8,544 bases of DNA, taken from the NCBI GenBank assembly GCA_016191895.1, contig JACPVD010000022.1, positions 1 through 8,544 of the forward strand. Reading direction: 5' to 3'. Below are positions 1 through 6,064 of this stretch, one piece after another. The DNA is from Chloroflexota bacterium (GTDB lineage Bacteria > Chloroflexota > Anaerolineae > Anaerolineales > Villigracilaceae). The translations under genes were made by a program, and so were the position numbers. The notes under the pieces are model-generated. The model did not search any database. It was not told the origin of the DNA and saw nothing but the letters and a program-made list of their open reading frames with translations. Position 1 is the first letter of the stretch. Every line of letters begins with the position of its first letter.

Positions 1-1794
1 CGGGGTATGCCCGGAGGATTGAAAATCTTTTATGAAAAATAATAACGCGCCTGCAAGCAGAATCAACCACATGCCGAGGGGAATGTTGGCATGTCCTTTA
101 TACGAAGCGTAGATGTGGTTTGCAGTGTCGAAGGTTTTCAAGTCGATGGTGGGGCGTGGAGGTTTGTCGGCGACGACTTCAAGCGGGCGCGGGGCGACAA
201 TTCCATATAGAAGCATCGAACGGCTGGTGAGTTGAAGCCGGTCAAGGAGGCTTTGGGCAGGGGAGTCGTTCATTGGCTTGACGAAATTTCCTTCAAAAGC
301 AATGTCGCCGGGGACGTAGAAGAAGGTTTGGTGGTTGGGATATATTGCGCTGGCAAGAACGGTTAATAAGATTCCGAAAAAAAGAATGGCAACGCATAGG
401 CGGACAAGCCGCGTGAAGCCAAAGCGCGTGAAGAAGAGTCCGATGATGCCCTGGGCGATATTTGTGATGGTGACGCCGAAGACCAGCACCCCGGCAGGGA
501 CAAGCACGGAGAAATGTTGTTCCCTCTTTTGCACGAGAAGGAAGAAGAATATCAAGGAGGTCATGCCGAAAACGTAGGTATCTGTCAGCGAGCCGAAGAA
601 GAGATGCGCGGCGGTTGACCCAAGCAGGATGGAAAAAATGAACGCATATGTCCCATGCCCGGCGGCGCGTTTGACGAATAGCCACGCCATGAAGACGCAT
701 AATCCGCTGAAGGAGGCGATGACGATCATTGCGGCGAGATGCCACTGGCCGCCCATGAATGCGGCGGCGAGTCGAATCAGCGGGCGGGCGGTGATCAATA
801 TCAATGGGTGGACGGAGCGGTTGATGTAGTCGCCTTCGGGGCTGGCGAGGATGGTCATCCAGGGGCCTGCGTCGGATTCAAAGAGGACGGTGTTGACTGT
901 CAGCGCGGGGTGGTTGAGAGCGCGGGCGATGATCAGGTTGATGAGGAAGAACGTTGCTGCGGCGTAGGCTCCGGGCAGGTTATCTTCGATGAGCTTGTAG
1001 AGGGATGTCTGTTTGATGCGGCGGAGAATGTTGCGTGTTCCGTATTGATTCGAAAGGGGGATGCCCCAAACGCCGGCAACAATCGCGCTTGCAATGAACG
1101 CGTTGAACCATGTGGATGGAATGAAGATGTAATCCAGCGGAAATATCGCTGGAAATTGCGCAACGAGATATATTAGTGTGAAGATGAAGATGGGCAGGAC
1201 AAGGCTGAGGATGAGATTGATAGGGTTGCTTAAAAAGCCAGCGCGAAGCGAGCGCGAAATGCGCGGAACGAGTCGGCTGGCGAAAACGCTTCCGGGGAGA
1301 ATGAGGATCATTGTCAGCAGGATCAGGCTGAGGGTCGATGGAATCGCTGAGTCTAAGAATCCGATTGCGAGATAGGCGAAGGACGATGTCCACAAAAAGC
1401 CAAGGGAATAATCCCACAGTCGATTTTGGATTTTTTCAATATATGGTGCGGCGGGGAGAATCAATGCGAAGAGTGCGAGAGAGAAGGAAATCCAGCCGAG
1501 ATAATAGATCGTGGAAACCGCCGGCAGGACGGCGGCCATGCCCCCAAGAATCGACAGCGCGCCGAGAAAACTCAAAACGCGGATCTGCCTTTGTGCAAGC
1601 CATGTTTGAAGCGGCCCGGAAATTTGAAATAACAGATATGCGATTGCGAATGTGGGAACGAAGACAAGGAGAGCGCGGTCGGTGAGGGTTTCGTAGCCTG
1701 AGAAATTAAAAAAAAACACCGCCGAGGAAAAACTGACGATGAAGGACATGGATAAAATCAACCCTGCACGGAATATCAGTTGGGGTAATTTCAC
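1..1794 (-). CDS. Large polytopic membrane protein, possible GT-C-type glycosyltransferase (C-terminus cut by window edge)
   Basis: Reading the minus strand from the GTG at 1794, the frame stays open for 598 codons to the window edge. The start is chosen because GGAG lies 9 bases upstream and no ATG precedes it in frame. The protein is strongly hydrophobic, with roughly a dozen or more membrane segments, for example near residues 9-30, 42-58, 79-116, 150-170, 194-215 and 226-245. A charged linker (about 250-272) separates these from a second hydrophobic block. That second half has an acidic loop with E306 and D308, followed by RSVHPL at 326-331. The pattern recalls the acidic first-loop motif and HPPL-like motif of GT-C glycosyltransferases. 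A soluble stretch (about 480-570) follows, then another helix. I do not recognise the family by name. GT-C membership is inferred from this pattern and is not firm; the substrate is unknown. The gene lies downstream of rnpB on the same strand. Confidence 0.75.
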   Translation of the reverse strand, partial: MKLPQLIFRAGLILSMSFIVSFSSAVFFFNFSGYETLTDRALLVFVPTFAIAYLLFQISGPLQTWLAQRQIRVLSFLGALSILGGMAAVLPAVSTIYYLGWISFSLALFALILPAAPYIEKIQNRLWDYSLGFLWTSSFAYLAIGFLDSAIPSTLSLILLTMILILPGSVFASRLVPRISRSLRAGFLSNPINLILSLVLPIFIFTLIYLVAQFPAIFPLDYIFIPSTWFNAFIASAIVAGVWGIPLSNQYGTRNILRRIKQTSLYKLIEDNLPGAYAAATFFLINLIIARALNHPALTVNTVLFESDAGPWMTILASPEGDYINRSVHPLILITARPLIRLAAAFMGGQWHLAAMIVIASFSGLCVFMAWLFVKRAAGHGTYAFIFSILLGSTAAHLFFGSLTDTYVFGMTSLIFFFLLVQKREQHFSVLVPAGVLVFGVTITNIAQGIIGLFFTRFGFTRLVRLCVAILFFGILLTVLASAIYPNHQTFFYVPGDIAFEGNFVKPMNDSPAQSLLDRLQLTSRSMLLYGIVAPRPLEVVADKPPRPTIDLKTFDTANHIYASYKGHANIPLGMWLILLAGALLFFIKDFQSSGHTP

Positions 1795-1826
1795 TCGGCG
1801 TTTCTCCGGTATTGTTTCTGAAAGAA

Positions 1827-1886
1827 GGGGTAAGCCGGATGTTTTGAACGCGCGAAGCGCGGCCAGAACACCCGACACCCCAGTTT
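1827..1886. repeat. G/C-rich hairpin repeat, copy 1
   Basis: The plus strand can fold into an imperfect hairpin: ggatgttttgaacgcgc on the left, a gaa loop, and gcgcggccagaacaccc on the right, with a two-base internal mismatch and one further mismatch. It aligns without gaps over 60 bases to 3721-3780. Both outer blocks agree closely (about 16 and 17 of 20 bases) and the loop region has diverged. It lies between the 3' end of rnpB and the start of the minus-strand membrane gene. No strong T-run follows on the minus strand, so it is not a convincing intrinsic terminator for rnpB, though it could stabilise the RNA 3' end. Confidence 0.7.
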
Positions 1887-1898
1887 ATCGAAGCGAAA

Positions 1899-2392
1899 CC
1901 CTCAGGCTGGCCTGTAAGCCGCATTCTGTCCGGCGGTTGCCCGCCTGTGCGATCATCTCTCTGGGCAGCGCGTCGCCGCGCTGCTCGGTGCAGCCTACCC
2001 GGAACTGTCCCATCCCACAAGAGGGAAGGGCACATGCGGAGACGAGCAGTCTCCCATCGTCCACAGACGATTTCGCTCCTGCTTGGCCTTGCTCCCGGCG
2101 GGGGTTACCTGGCCATCCGCATTACGGCAGATGCCGGTGGTCTCTTACACCACCTTTTCACCATCACCACCTCACCCCCGACCCATCTCCTAAAAGGAGA
2201 TGGGAGCAGGAGGAGCGGCTGTTTGTTTCTGTGGCCCTTTTCCGGCAGGTTCACGCCTTTCGGCGTGTTTCTCATCACAAGAAGTGACGAGACTTCCCCG
2301 CCCCGGGTGCTATCCGACGCCGTGCTCTATGGAGTGCGGACTTTCCTCGATCCCGACAACGCAGAACCGCGATCGCCCAGCCAACCTGAGGT
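1899..2392 (-). ncRNA. rnpB: RNase P RNA (bacterial type A-like)
   Basis: This is the catalytic RNA of ribonuclease P, which removes 5' leaders from pre-tRNAs. On the minus strand the universal 5' core GAGGAAAGTCC is at 2348-2338. The block GGTGTAAGAGACCACC follows P12. GAGCAAGGCCAAG (about 2094-2082) and GGGTAGGCTGC (2000-1990) match conserved core blocks. The 3' core ACAGAATGCGGCTTACAGG lies at about 1929-1911. The ends are set by helix P1: CCTCAGGTTGGCT at 2391-2379 pairs with GGCCAGCCTGAGG ending at 1900, 13 pairs including two G-U. At about 490 nt it is longer than the usual 350-450 nt, partly because the P12 position holds a palindromic repeat (2170-2215). Several short hairpins occupy the P15-P17 region, where I see no GGU loop. 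A promoter sits at the expected distance from the P1 end. Confidence 0.96.
2170..2215. repeat. C/T-rich palindromic repeat inserted in the P12 region of rnpB
   Basis: The core is a perfect 10-bp stem, cccatctcct (2182-2191) and aggagatggg (2195-2204), with an aaa loop. It is preceded by cctcacccccga, the flank typical of this repeat type. In the RNA it lies between CCACAGAAACAAAC and GGTGAAAAGGTGGTGTAAG, exactly where E. coli RNase P RNA has helix P12. A second family member lies in opposite orientation at 8114-8148, inside a protein gene. The repeat therefore extends the P12 helix and leaves the catalytic core untouched. Confidence 0.75.
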
Positions 2393-2398
2393 GAGGTG

Positions 2399-2427
2399 AT
2401 GATACACGCGGAGGGGGGGAGAGTCAA
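2399..2427 (-). promoter_or_regulatory. sigma-70-type promoter of rnpB
   Basis: On the minus strand a TTGACT -35 box (2427-2422) is followed by a 17-base spacer and a TATCAT -10 box (2404-2399). Each matches the consensus at 5 of 6 positions, and the spacing is optimal. Initiation about 7 bases downstream falls at about 2392, the outer end of helix P1. This independently supports the RNA 5' end. Confidence 0.8.
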
Positions 2428-2469
2428 CTGTGAGTTAATGAAACGGGCATATCTCAGCCGCATTAAAGG

Positions 2470-2497
2470 TGGACATTTCGAGAAAAGACATTAAAAT
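2470..2497 (+). promoter_or_regulatory. Probable promoter of coaE
   Basis: TGGACA (2470-2475) and TAAAAT (2492-2497), each 5 of 6 to the consensus, are separated by 16 bases. Transcription would begin near 2504, leaving a short leader with the AAGGA ribosome site at 2521-2525. It lies inside the longest possible reading frame of coaE (GTG at 2469), which argues for the later start at 2532. It diverges from the rnpB promoter. Confidence 0.55.
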
Positions 2498-2531
2498 AGG
2501 GACATTCATTCAGGATTCAAAAGGAATTGAC

Positions 2532-3680
2532 GTGAGTAATGTGCCTGGAAAATTTGTGATCGGCCTGACTGGCAACATCGCCACCGGCAAGAGCGTGGTG
2601 CGGCGCATGTTGGAACACCTCGGCGCGTATACCATCGATGCGGACGCGCTTACGCATCGCGCCTATGCCAAAGGCGCGCCGGGTTATCAAAAGGTGCTTG
2701 ATCAATTCGGCAAATGGTTGGTGGACAAGGACGGCGAAATCGACCGCGCCAAACTTGGCAATCTTGTTTTCAATGATTCAGAGGCGATGAATCAACTGGA
2801 AACCATCGTCCACCCGCTGGTGGTTCAGGCGGTGGAAATGCTCATTAAACGGGCAGCCCAGCCTGTAGTGGCGGTGGAGGCGATCAAACTTCTCGAAGGC
2901 AACCTGCGAAAGATGTGCGATTCGATCTGGGTGACGAATGCCCCGGAGGAAGTCCAGGTGGAGCGGCTGATGCGCAAACGTAATCTGACTCGCGAACAGG
3001 CGCTGGAACGCATTCATGCGCAATCGGCGCAAAGCGCAAAGGTGGCGGCTGCCAATATTGTCATTACCAATACCGGTTCCTATGACGATTTATGGAAACA
3101 GGTAAGTGCGGCGTGGAAGGAGGTTGTTCCCGGCGTGCAACACACAGACACAGAATCCACCATTACCCGAATTCCCGCGCAAACCAGCGGCGAGTTTGCG
3201 GTCAAACGCGGAAAGCCCAAGCATTCTTCGACCATTGCGGAACTGGTCACCAAGTTAAGCAAGGGCGCGCGTAGCATGTCTGCCGATAATGTGATGGAGA
3301 GTTTTGGCGAAAAGGCCTACATGCTCCTCCAACTCGACGGAAAATTTGTCGGCGTGGCGGGCTGGCAAGTGGAAAACCTCGTCACACGCACCACCGATTT
3401 GTTCATCGAGGAACACGTCAACCCGCAAAAGGCGCTCGAAACATTGATCAAGGAAGTGGAACGGGCCTCCACCGAACTGCAAAGTGAAGCGTCGCTTATT
3501 TTCCCTTTGAAGGAACTCGCCGCGCAGGAAGAACTATGGAAACATCTTGGCTACGAAAAGCGTACTCCTGAAACGCTTGGCGTGCAGGCGTGGCAGGAAT
3601 CGGCGGCAGAAGCATTATCGGCGGGCGGCGTACTTCTCTTTAAACAATTGCGCCAGGATCGCGTCCTGCGTCCGATCTAA
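2532..3680 (+). CDS. coaE: Dephospho-CoA kinase fused to a GNAT-like C-terminal domain
   Basis: CoaE phosphorylates the 3'-OH of dephospho-CoA with ATP, the last step of coenzyme A synthesis in the cytoplasm. The start is the GTG at 2532, because AAGGA lies 6 bases upstream, homology begins at once, and a likely promoter occupies the longer GTG frame from 2469. Counted from this start (382 aa), the P-loop GNIATGKS is at 14-21 and the substrate motif IDAD at 35-38. The lid and adenine region spans about 133-170, and the kinase domain ends near 199. Ordinary CoaE is about 200 aa, so some 180 extra residues follow a linker. Residues 223-355 read like a GNAT fold: KAYMLLQLDGKFVGVAGW (261-278) as the central strands and ELWKHLGYEKR (334-344) as the terminal helix-strand. 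The acetyl-CoA loop RxxGxG/A is absent; VNPQKALETLI occupies its place. The kinase call is firm and the GNAT assignment is an inference. Confidence 0.95.
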   Translation: MSNVPGKFVIGLTGNIATGKSVVRRMLEHLGAYTIDADALTHRAYAKGAPGYQKVLDQFGKWLVDKDGEIDRAKLGNLVFNDSEAMNQLETIVHPLVVQAVEMLIKRAAQPVVAVEAIKLLEGNLRKMCDSIWVTNAPEEVQVERLMRKRNLTREQALERIHAQSAQSAKVAAANIVITNTGSYDDLWKQVSAAWKEVVPGVQHTDTESTITRIPAQTSGEFAVKRGKPKHSSTIAELVTKLSKGARSMSADNVMESFGEKAYMLLQLDGKFVGVAGWQVENLVTRTTDLFIEEHVNPQKALETLIKEVERASTELQSEASLIFPLKELAAQEELWKHLGYEKRTPETLGVQAWQESAAEALSAGGVLLFKQLRQDRVLRPI

Positions 3681-3720
3681 GATATTACGTTGTTCTTTTC
3701 AAATCAAAAAGAAGAAATAA

Positions 3721-3780
3721 GGGGGAAGTGGGGTGTTTTGCGCGGGCTTCGCGCGCGCAAAACACCCCACACCCCAACTT
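3721..3780. repeat. G/C-rich hairpin repeat, copy 2
   Basis: A perfect 17-bp stem, gtggggtgttttgcgcg (3728-3744) and cgcgcaaaacaccccac (3754-3770), encloses a 9-base loop. It begins 41 bases after the coaE stop. It aligns gap-free in the same orientation with 1827-1886, the copy beyond rnpB. No T-run follows on the plus strand, so it is not a classical terminator for coaE; on the minus strand a T-rich stretch follows, but no minus-strand gene needs it. Confidence 0.8.
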
Positions 3781-3881
3781 GGATGGGAGCGGGAAACCCA
3801 ATTTGGAAATCAGGGATGTGGGGGGTGTGTTCCTCTTTCCCGTTCGCTTGCGCGATTCGCCTGATTTTCCCGCATTAAACC
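3781..3881. other. Remainder of the coaE-cdaA spacer with an imperfect inverted repeat
   Basis: The spacer holds two near-identical 10-mers, cccaacttgg (3773-3782) and cccaatttgg (3797-3806). It also holds a G/T-rich block, gggatgtggggggtgtgtt (3813-3831), which can pair imperfectly with aacaccccacacccc (3761-3775). That partner overlaps the right arm of the hairpin at 3728-3770, so the two pairings exclude each other. I see no clear -10/-35 pair or Shine-Dalgarno before cdaA. An in-frame TAA at 3876 rules out an earlier cdaA start. Confidence 0.45.
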
Positions 3882-4754
3882 GTGACCGAATTTCTGAACA
3901 ACCTCTTTTTCATATTTCAACGTGTCAGCTGGCTGAGCGTGTTCGACATCCTGCTCGTCACGCTGATCTTTTTTGGCGTGTTGTATTCCCTGCGCGACAC
4001 ACAGGCCATGGCATTGCTTCGTGGGATGATCCTGCTTGTGGTGGCGCTGATCCTGCTCACCAGCCTTGTGGAACTCCCGGCCTTTTCCTGGTTTGCGCAG
4101 AACTCGTTGCCGGCGTTATTGCTCGCCCTGCCGGTAATCTTCGCCCCAGAAATTCGGCGGACGCTCGAACGCCTCGGCCGCGCCGGGACGGGCTGGCCTG
4201 TTCCGGCGAAATCAGCAGATTCCTCCCTCGGGCAGACTCTTCGCGCCGTGGTGACCGCCGCGGCCAGACTCTCCGCACGTCAGCATGGAGCGTTGATCAT
4301 CATCCAGCGGCTGGATAATCTCGATGAGTACATTCAAAGCGGCGTGCAGTTGAATGCGAGGGTAACGCCGGAGTTGTTACTGCAAATCTTTTACCCAAAC
4401 ACGCCGCTTCACGATGGCGGTGTGATCATCACCCGCGGACAAATCAGCGCGGCGGCCTGTGTCCTTCCCCTCTCTGCCAGCGGAATCCTCAACCGCACAC
4501 CGGAACGCCAGATGGGGTTGCGTCATCGCGCCGCGCTTGGCGCTTCGGAGTCCAGCGATGCTATTGCAGTGGTCGTTTCCGAGGAGACAGGAGCCATTTC
4601 CATTGCGCACGCCGGCAGGATGATTCGCCGTCTCGATCCCGAACGGCTGGAAAATATTTTGACAGCATTCTTTCATCCAAATGGCGAGGAGCATCGCCCG
4701 AATCTATTCGAGAGGCTTTTCCCGGGCCTGTTCTCACGGAAGAAGGATAAATAG
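3882..4754 (+). CDS. cdaA: Membrane diadenylate cyclase CdaA
   Basis: This enzyme condenses two ATP to cyclic di-AMP, a second messenger for potassium, osmotic and cell-wall homeostasis. It has 290 aa, close to the family's roughly 270. Three N-terminal membrane helices (about 17-37, 43-64, 70-90) lead into IFAPEIRRTLERLG (86-99) and the cytoplasmic DAC domain (about 118-255). Catalytic motifs are LHDGG at 176-180, where the family usually has DGA, and RHR at 214-216 in LRHRAALGASE. The sequence VVSEETGAISIAHAG (231-245) is typical of the fold. The metal-binding Asp178 is present, so activity is expected despite the A-to-G change. GTG at 3882 is the earliest possible start because TAA lies in frame 6 bases before it; no Shine-Dalgarno is visible. 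Its stop TAG overlaps the next start by one base, showing tight coupling to cdaR. Confidence 0.96.
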   Translation: MTEFLNNLFFIFQRVSWLSVFDILLVTLIFFGVLYSLRDTQAMALLRGMILLVVALILLTSLVELPAFSWFAQNSLPALLLALPVIFAPEIRRTLERLGRAGTGWPVPAKSADSSLGQTLRAVVTAAARLSARQHGALIIIQRLDNLDEYIQSGVQLNARVTPELLLQIFYPNTPLHDGGVIITRGQISAAACVLPLSASGILNRTPERQMGLRHRAALGASESSDAIAVVVSEETGAISIAHAGRMIRRLDPERLENILTAFFHPNGEEHRPNLFERLFPGLFSRKKDK

Positions 4755-6001
4755 TGTTCCGCTGGATCTCTGAAAATTACCGTACGTTTCTATGGGCGCT
4801 TGCATTGGCAATCGCTGTTTGGGTGGCGGCTGTCACGTCGGCGGACCCGGATGAAACACGGGTGCTGTCATCGCCGGTGCCGATTCAGATCAAGGGGCAG
4901 GACCCTGCCCTCATCATCAACAGCGAGATTCCTTCGACGGTGGAGATGACGCTGCGCGCCCCGCGCTCGGTGTGGGATATGCTTCGGGCAGACCCGCAAT
5001 TGATTCAAGCCATCCTCGATCTTTCGGGCTTGAGTTCCGGCGAACACAGTGTCGGCCTGCAAATTCAAATCGATGCGCGGCCAGTGCAGATCGTTTCTGT
5101 TGCGCCCCGCACCGTTACATTCACACTCGAATCACTTTCCACAAAAACCGTCCGCGTGGATTTGGACCTTTCCGGCGAGGCCGCCATCGGGTATCAGGTG
5201 GGAAGCGCCAGCCTCGAGCCGGGAGAAATTGTCATTGTGGGAGCCGAGTCGCAGGTCACGAAGGTGGCGCGGGCACAAGTCGCTGTGAATATGGCGGGCA
5301 TCCGCCAAAGTTATGACCAGACCCTGCCGGTGCAAATCCTTGATGAAAATGGAGAACCTGTGAACGGGGTCAGCGTCTCGCCCGAATCGATTCGCGTTGT
5401 TCTGCCGGTCAGCCAGCAAGGCGGATACCGTGACGTGGCGGTGAAGGTGATCGTGGCCGGGCGCGTGGCAAGCGGGTATCGCCTGACGGATATTTCCGTG
5501 TTCCCGCCGATTGTGACCGTGTTTGCCGGCGATCCGCAACTCGTGAATGATTTGCCCGGCGTTGTGGAAACGGAGCCGCTAAGTTTGCAAAATGTGCAGG
5601 AGGATATCAACACGCGGCTGGCGTTGAATTTACCCGAAGGCGTTTCGATCGTGGGCGAGCAGACGGTGTTGATTCAAGCCGGGGTTTCTCCCATCGAAAG
5701 CAGCATCACCCTTGCCGGCGAGACTGTGGAGATCATCGGCCTTGGCGCCGGGTTGACCGCGCACATCTCGCCCATGTCGGTGGATGTGATTCTCTCCGGG
5801 CCGCTTTCTATTCTCGACGAACTTACCCGCGAGGGCGTGAGAATTACCGTTGATCTGACCGGTCTCGCCGTCGGCACGCATCAACTTACGCCGAAGGTCG
5901 AATTGCTGATCGCGGATGTGATTGTAGAATCGATATTACCGAATACAATAGAGGTTGTCATCACGCCGATCGGCACACCGGCTGTCACACCGACTCCATA
6001 A
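4754..6001 (+). CDS. cdaR: CdaR (YbbR-domain) regulator of CdaA
   Basis: CdaR binds CdaA in the membrane and modulates cyclic di-AMP synthesis. This 415-aa protein has one N-terminal membrane anchor (about 11-29). The rest is an extracytoplasmic all-beta region with about four YbbR-type repeats, near 37-126, 129-218, 226-309 and 314-404. Each repeat ends in a strand pattern like PxxVxV (APRTVTFTL at 117-125, SPESIRVVL at 209-217, LPNTIEVVI at 395-403). It ends in a short Thr/Pro tail, GTPAVTPTP. Translation starts at GTG 4754 inside the cdaA stop (TAGTG), with AAGGA at 4743-4747 six bases before it, so both proteins are made from one message. The usual partner gene glmM does not follow. Confidence 0.93.
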   Translation: MFRWISENYRTFLWALALAIAVWVAAVTSADPDETRVLSSPVPIQIKGQDPALIINSEIPSTVEMTLRAPRSVWDMLRADPQLIQAILDLSGLSSGEHSVGLQIQIDARPVQIVSVAPRTVTFTLESLSTKTVRVDLDLSGEAAIGYQVGSASLEPGEIVIVGAESQVTKVARAQVAVNMAGIRQSYDQTLPVQILDENGEPVNGVSVSPESIRVVLPVSQQGGYRDVAVKVIVAGRVASGYRLTDISVFPPIVTVFAGDPQLVNDLPGVVETEPLSLQNVQEDINTRLALNLPEGVSIVGEQTVLIQAGVSPIESSITLAGETVEIIGLGAGLTAHISPMSVDVILSGPLSILDELTREGVRITVDLTGLAVGTHQLTPKVELLIADVIVESILPNTIEVVITPIGTPAVTPTP

Positions 6002-6006
6002 GAAAC

Positions 6007-6040
6007 TTTTACCGCGAAGTTGCGAAGAGCGCAAAGTTCA
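6007..6040. repeat. Short degenerate tandem motif between cdaR and der
   Basis: The spacer contains three variants of a roughly 9-base unit in a row (ccgcgaagt, tgcgaagag, cgcaaagtt). It is bordered by complementary ends, gaaacttt and aaagttc, that could close a weak hairpin. The pattern resembles dispersed intergenic GCGAAG/GCGCAAAG repeats found in some bacterial genomes. It sits before der, whose own ribosome site is weak. No function can be assigned. Confidence 0.35.
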
Positions 6041-6064
6041 AGCGTTTATTAAAGAAGCAGAGAA

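Noticed and set aside
293..745. 150-residue minus-strand frame and overlapping plus-strand frames in 335-1685
   Set aside because: They are out of frame with the continuous hydrophobic minus-strand protein, which explains the region better.
1739..2399. Plus-strand frames across 1739-2287 and 1947-2399
   Set aside because: They lie over the rnpB RNA gene and the start of the minus-strand membrane gene; their sequence is explained by those features.
2469..2531. N-terminal extension of CoaE from the GTG at 2469
   Set aside because: The extra 21 residues precede the conserved start, contain a likely promoter, and a better ribosome site serves the GTG at 2532.
3728..3770. Intrinsic terminator for coaE
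   Set aside because: The stem is strong, but it is followed by acaccccaactt and not by a T-run.
3681..3881. Known c-di-AMP (ydaO) riboswitch ahead of cdaA
   Set aside because: I could not find its conserved core; the spacer is dominated by hairpin-repeat sequence.
3728..4318. 196-residue plus-strand frame overlapping cdaA
   Set aside because: It runs through the hairpin repeat and then out of frame through cdaA; no motif supports it.
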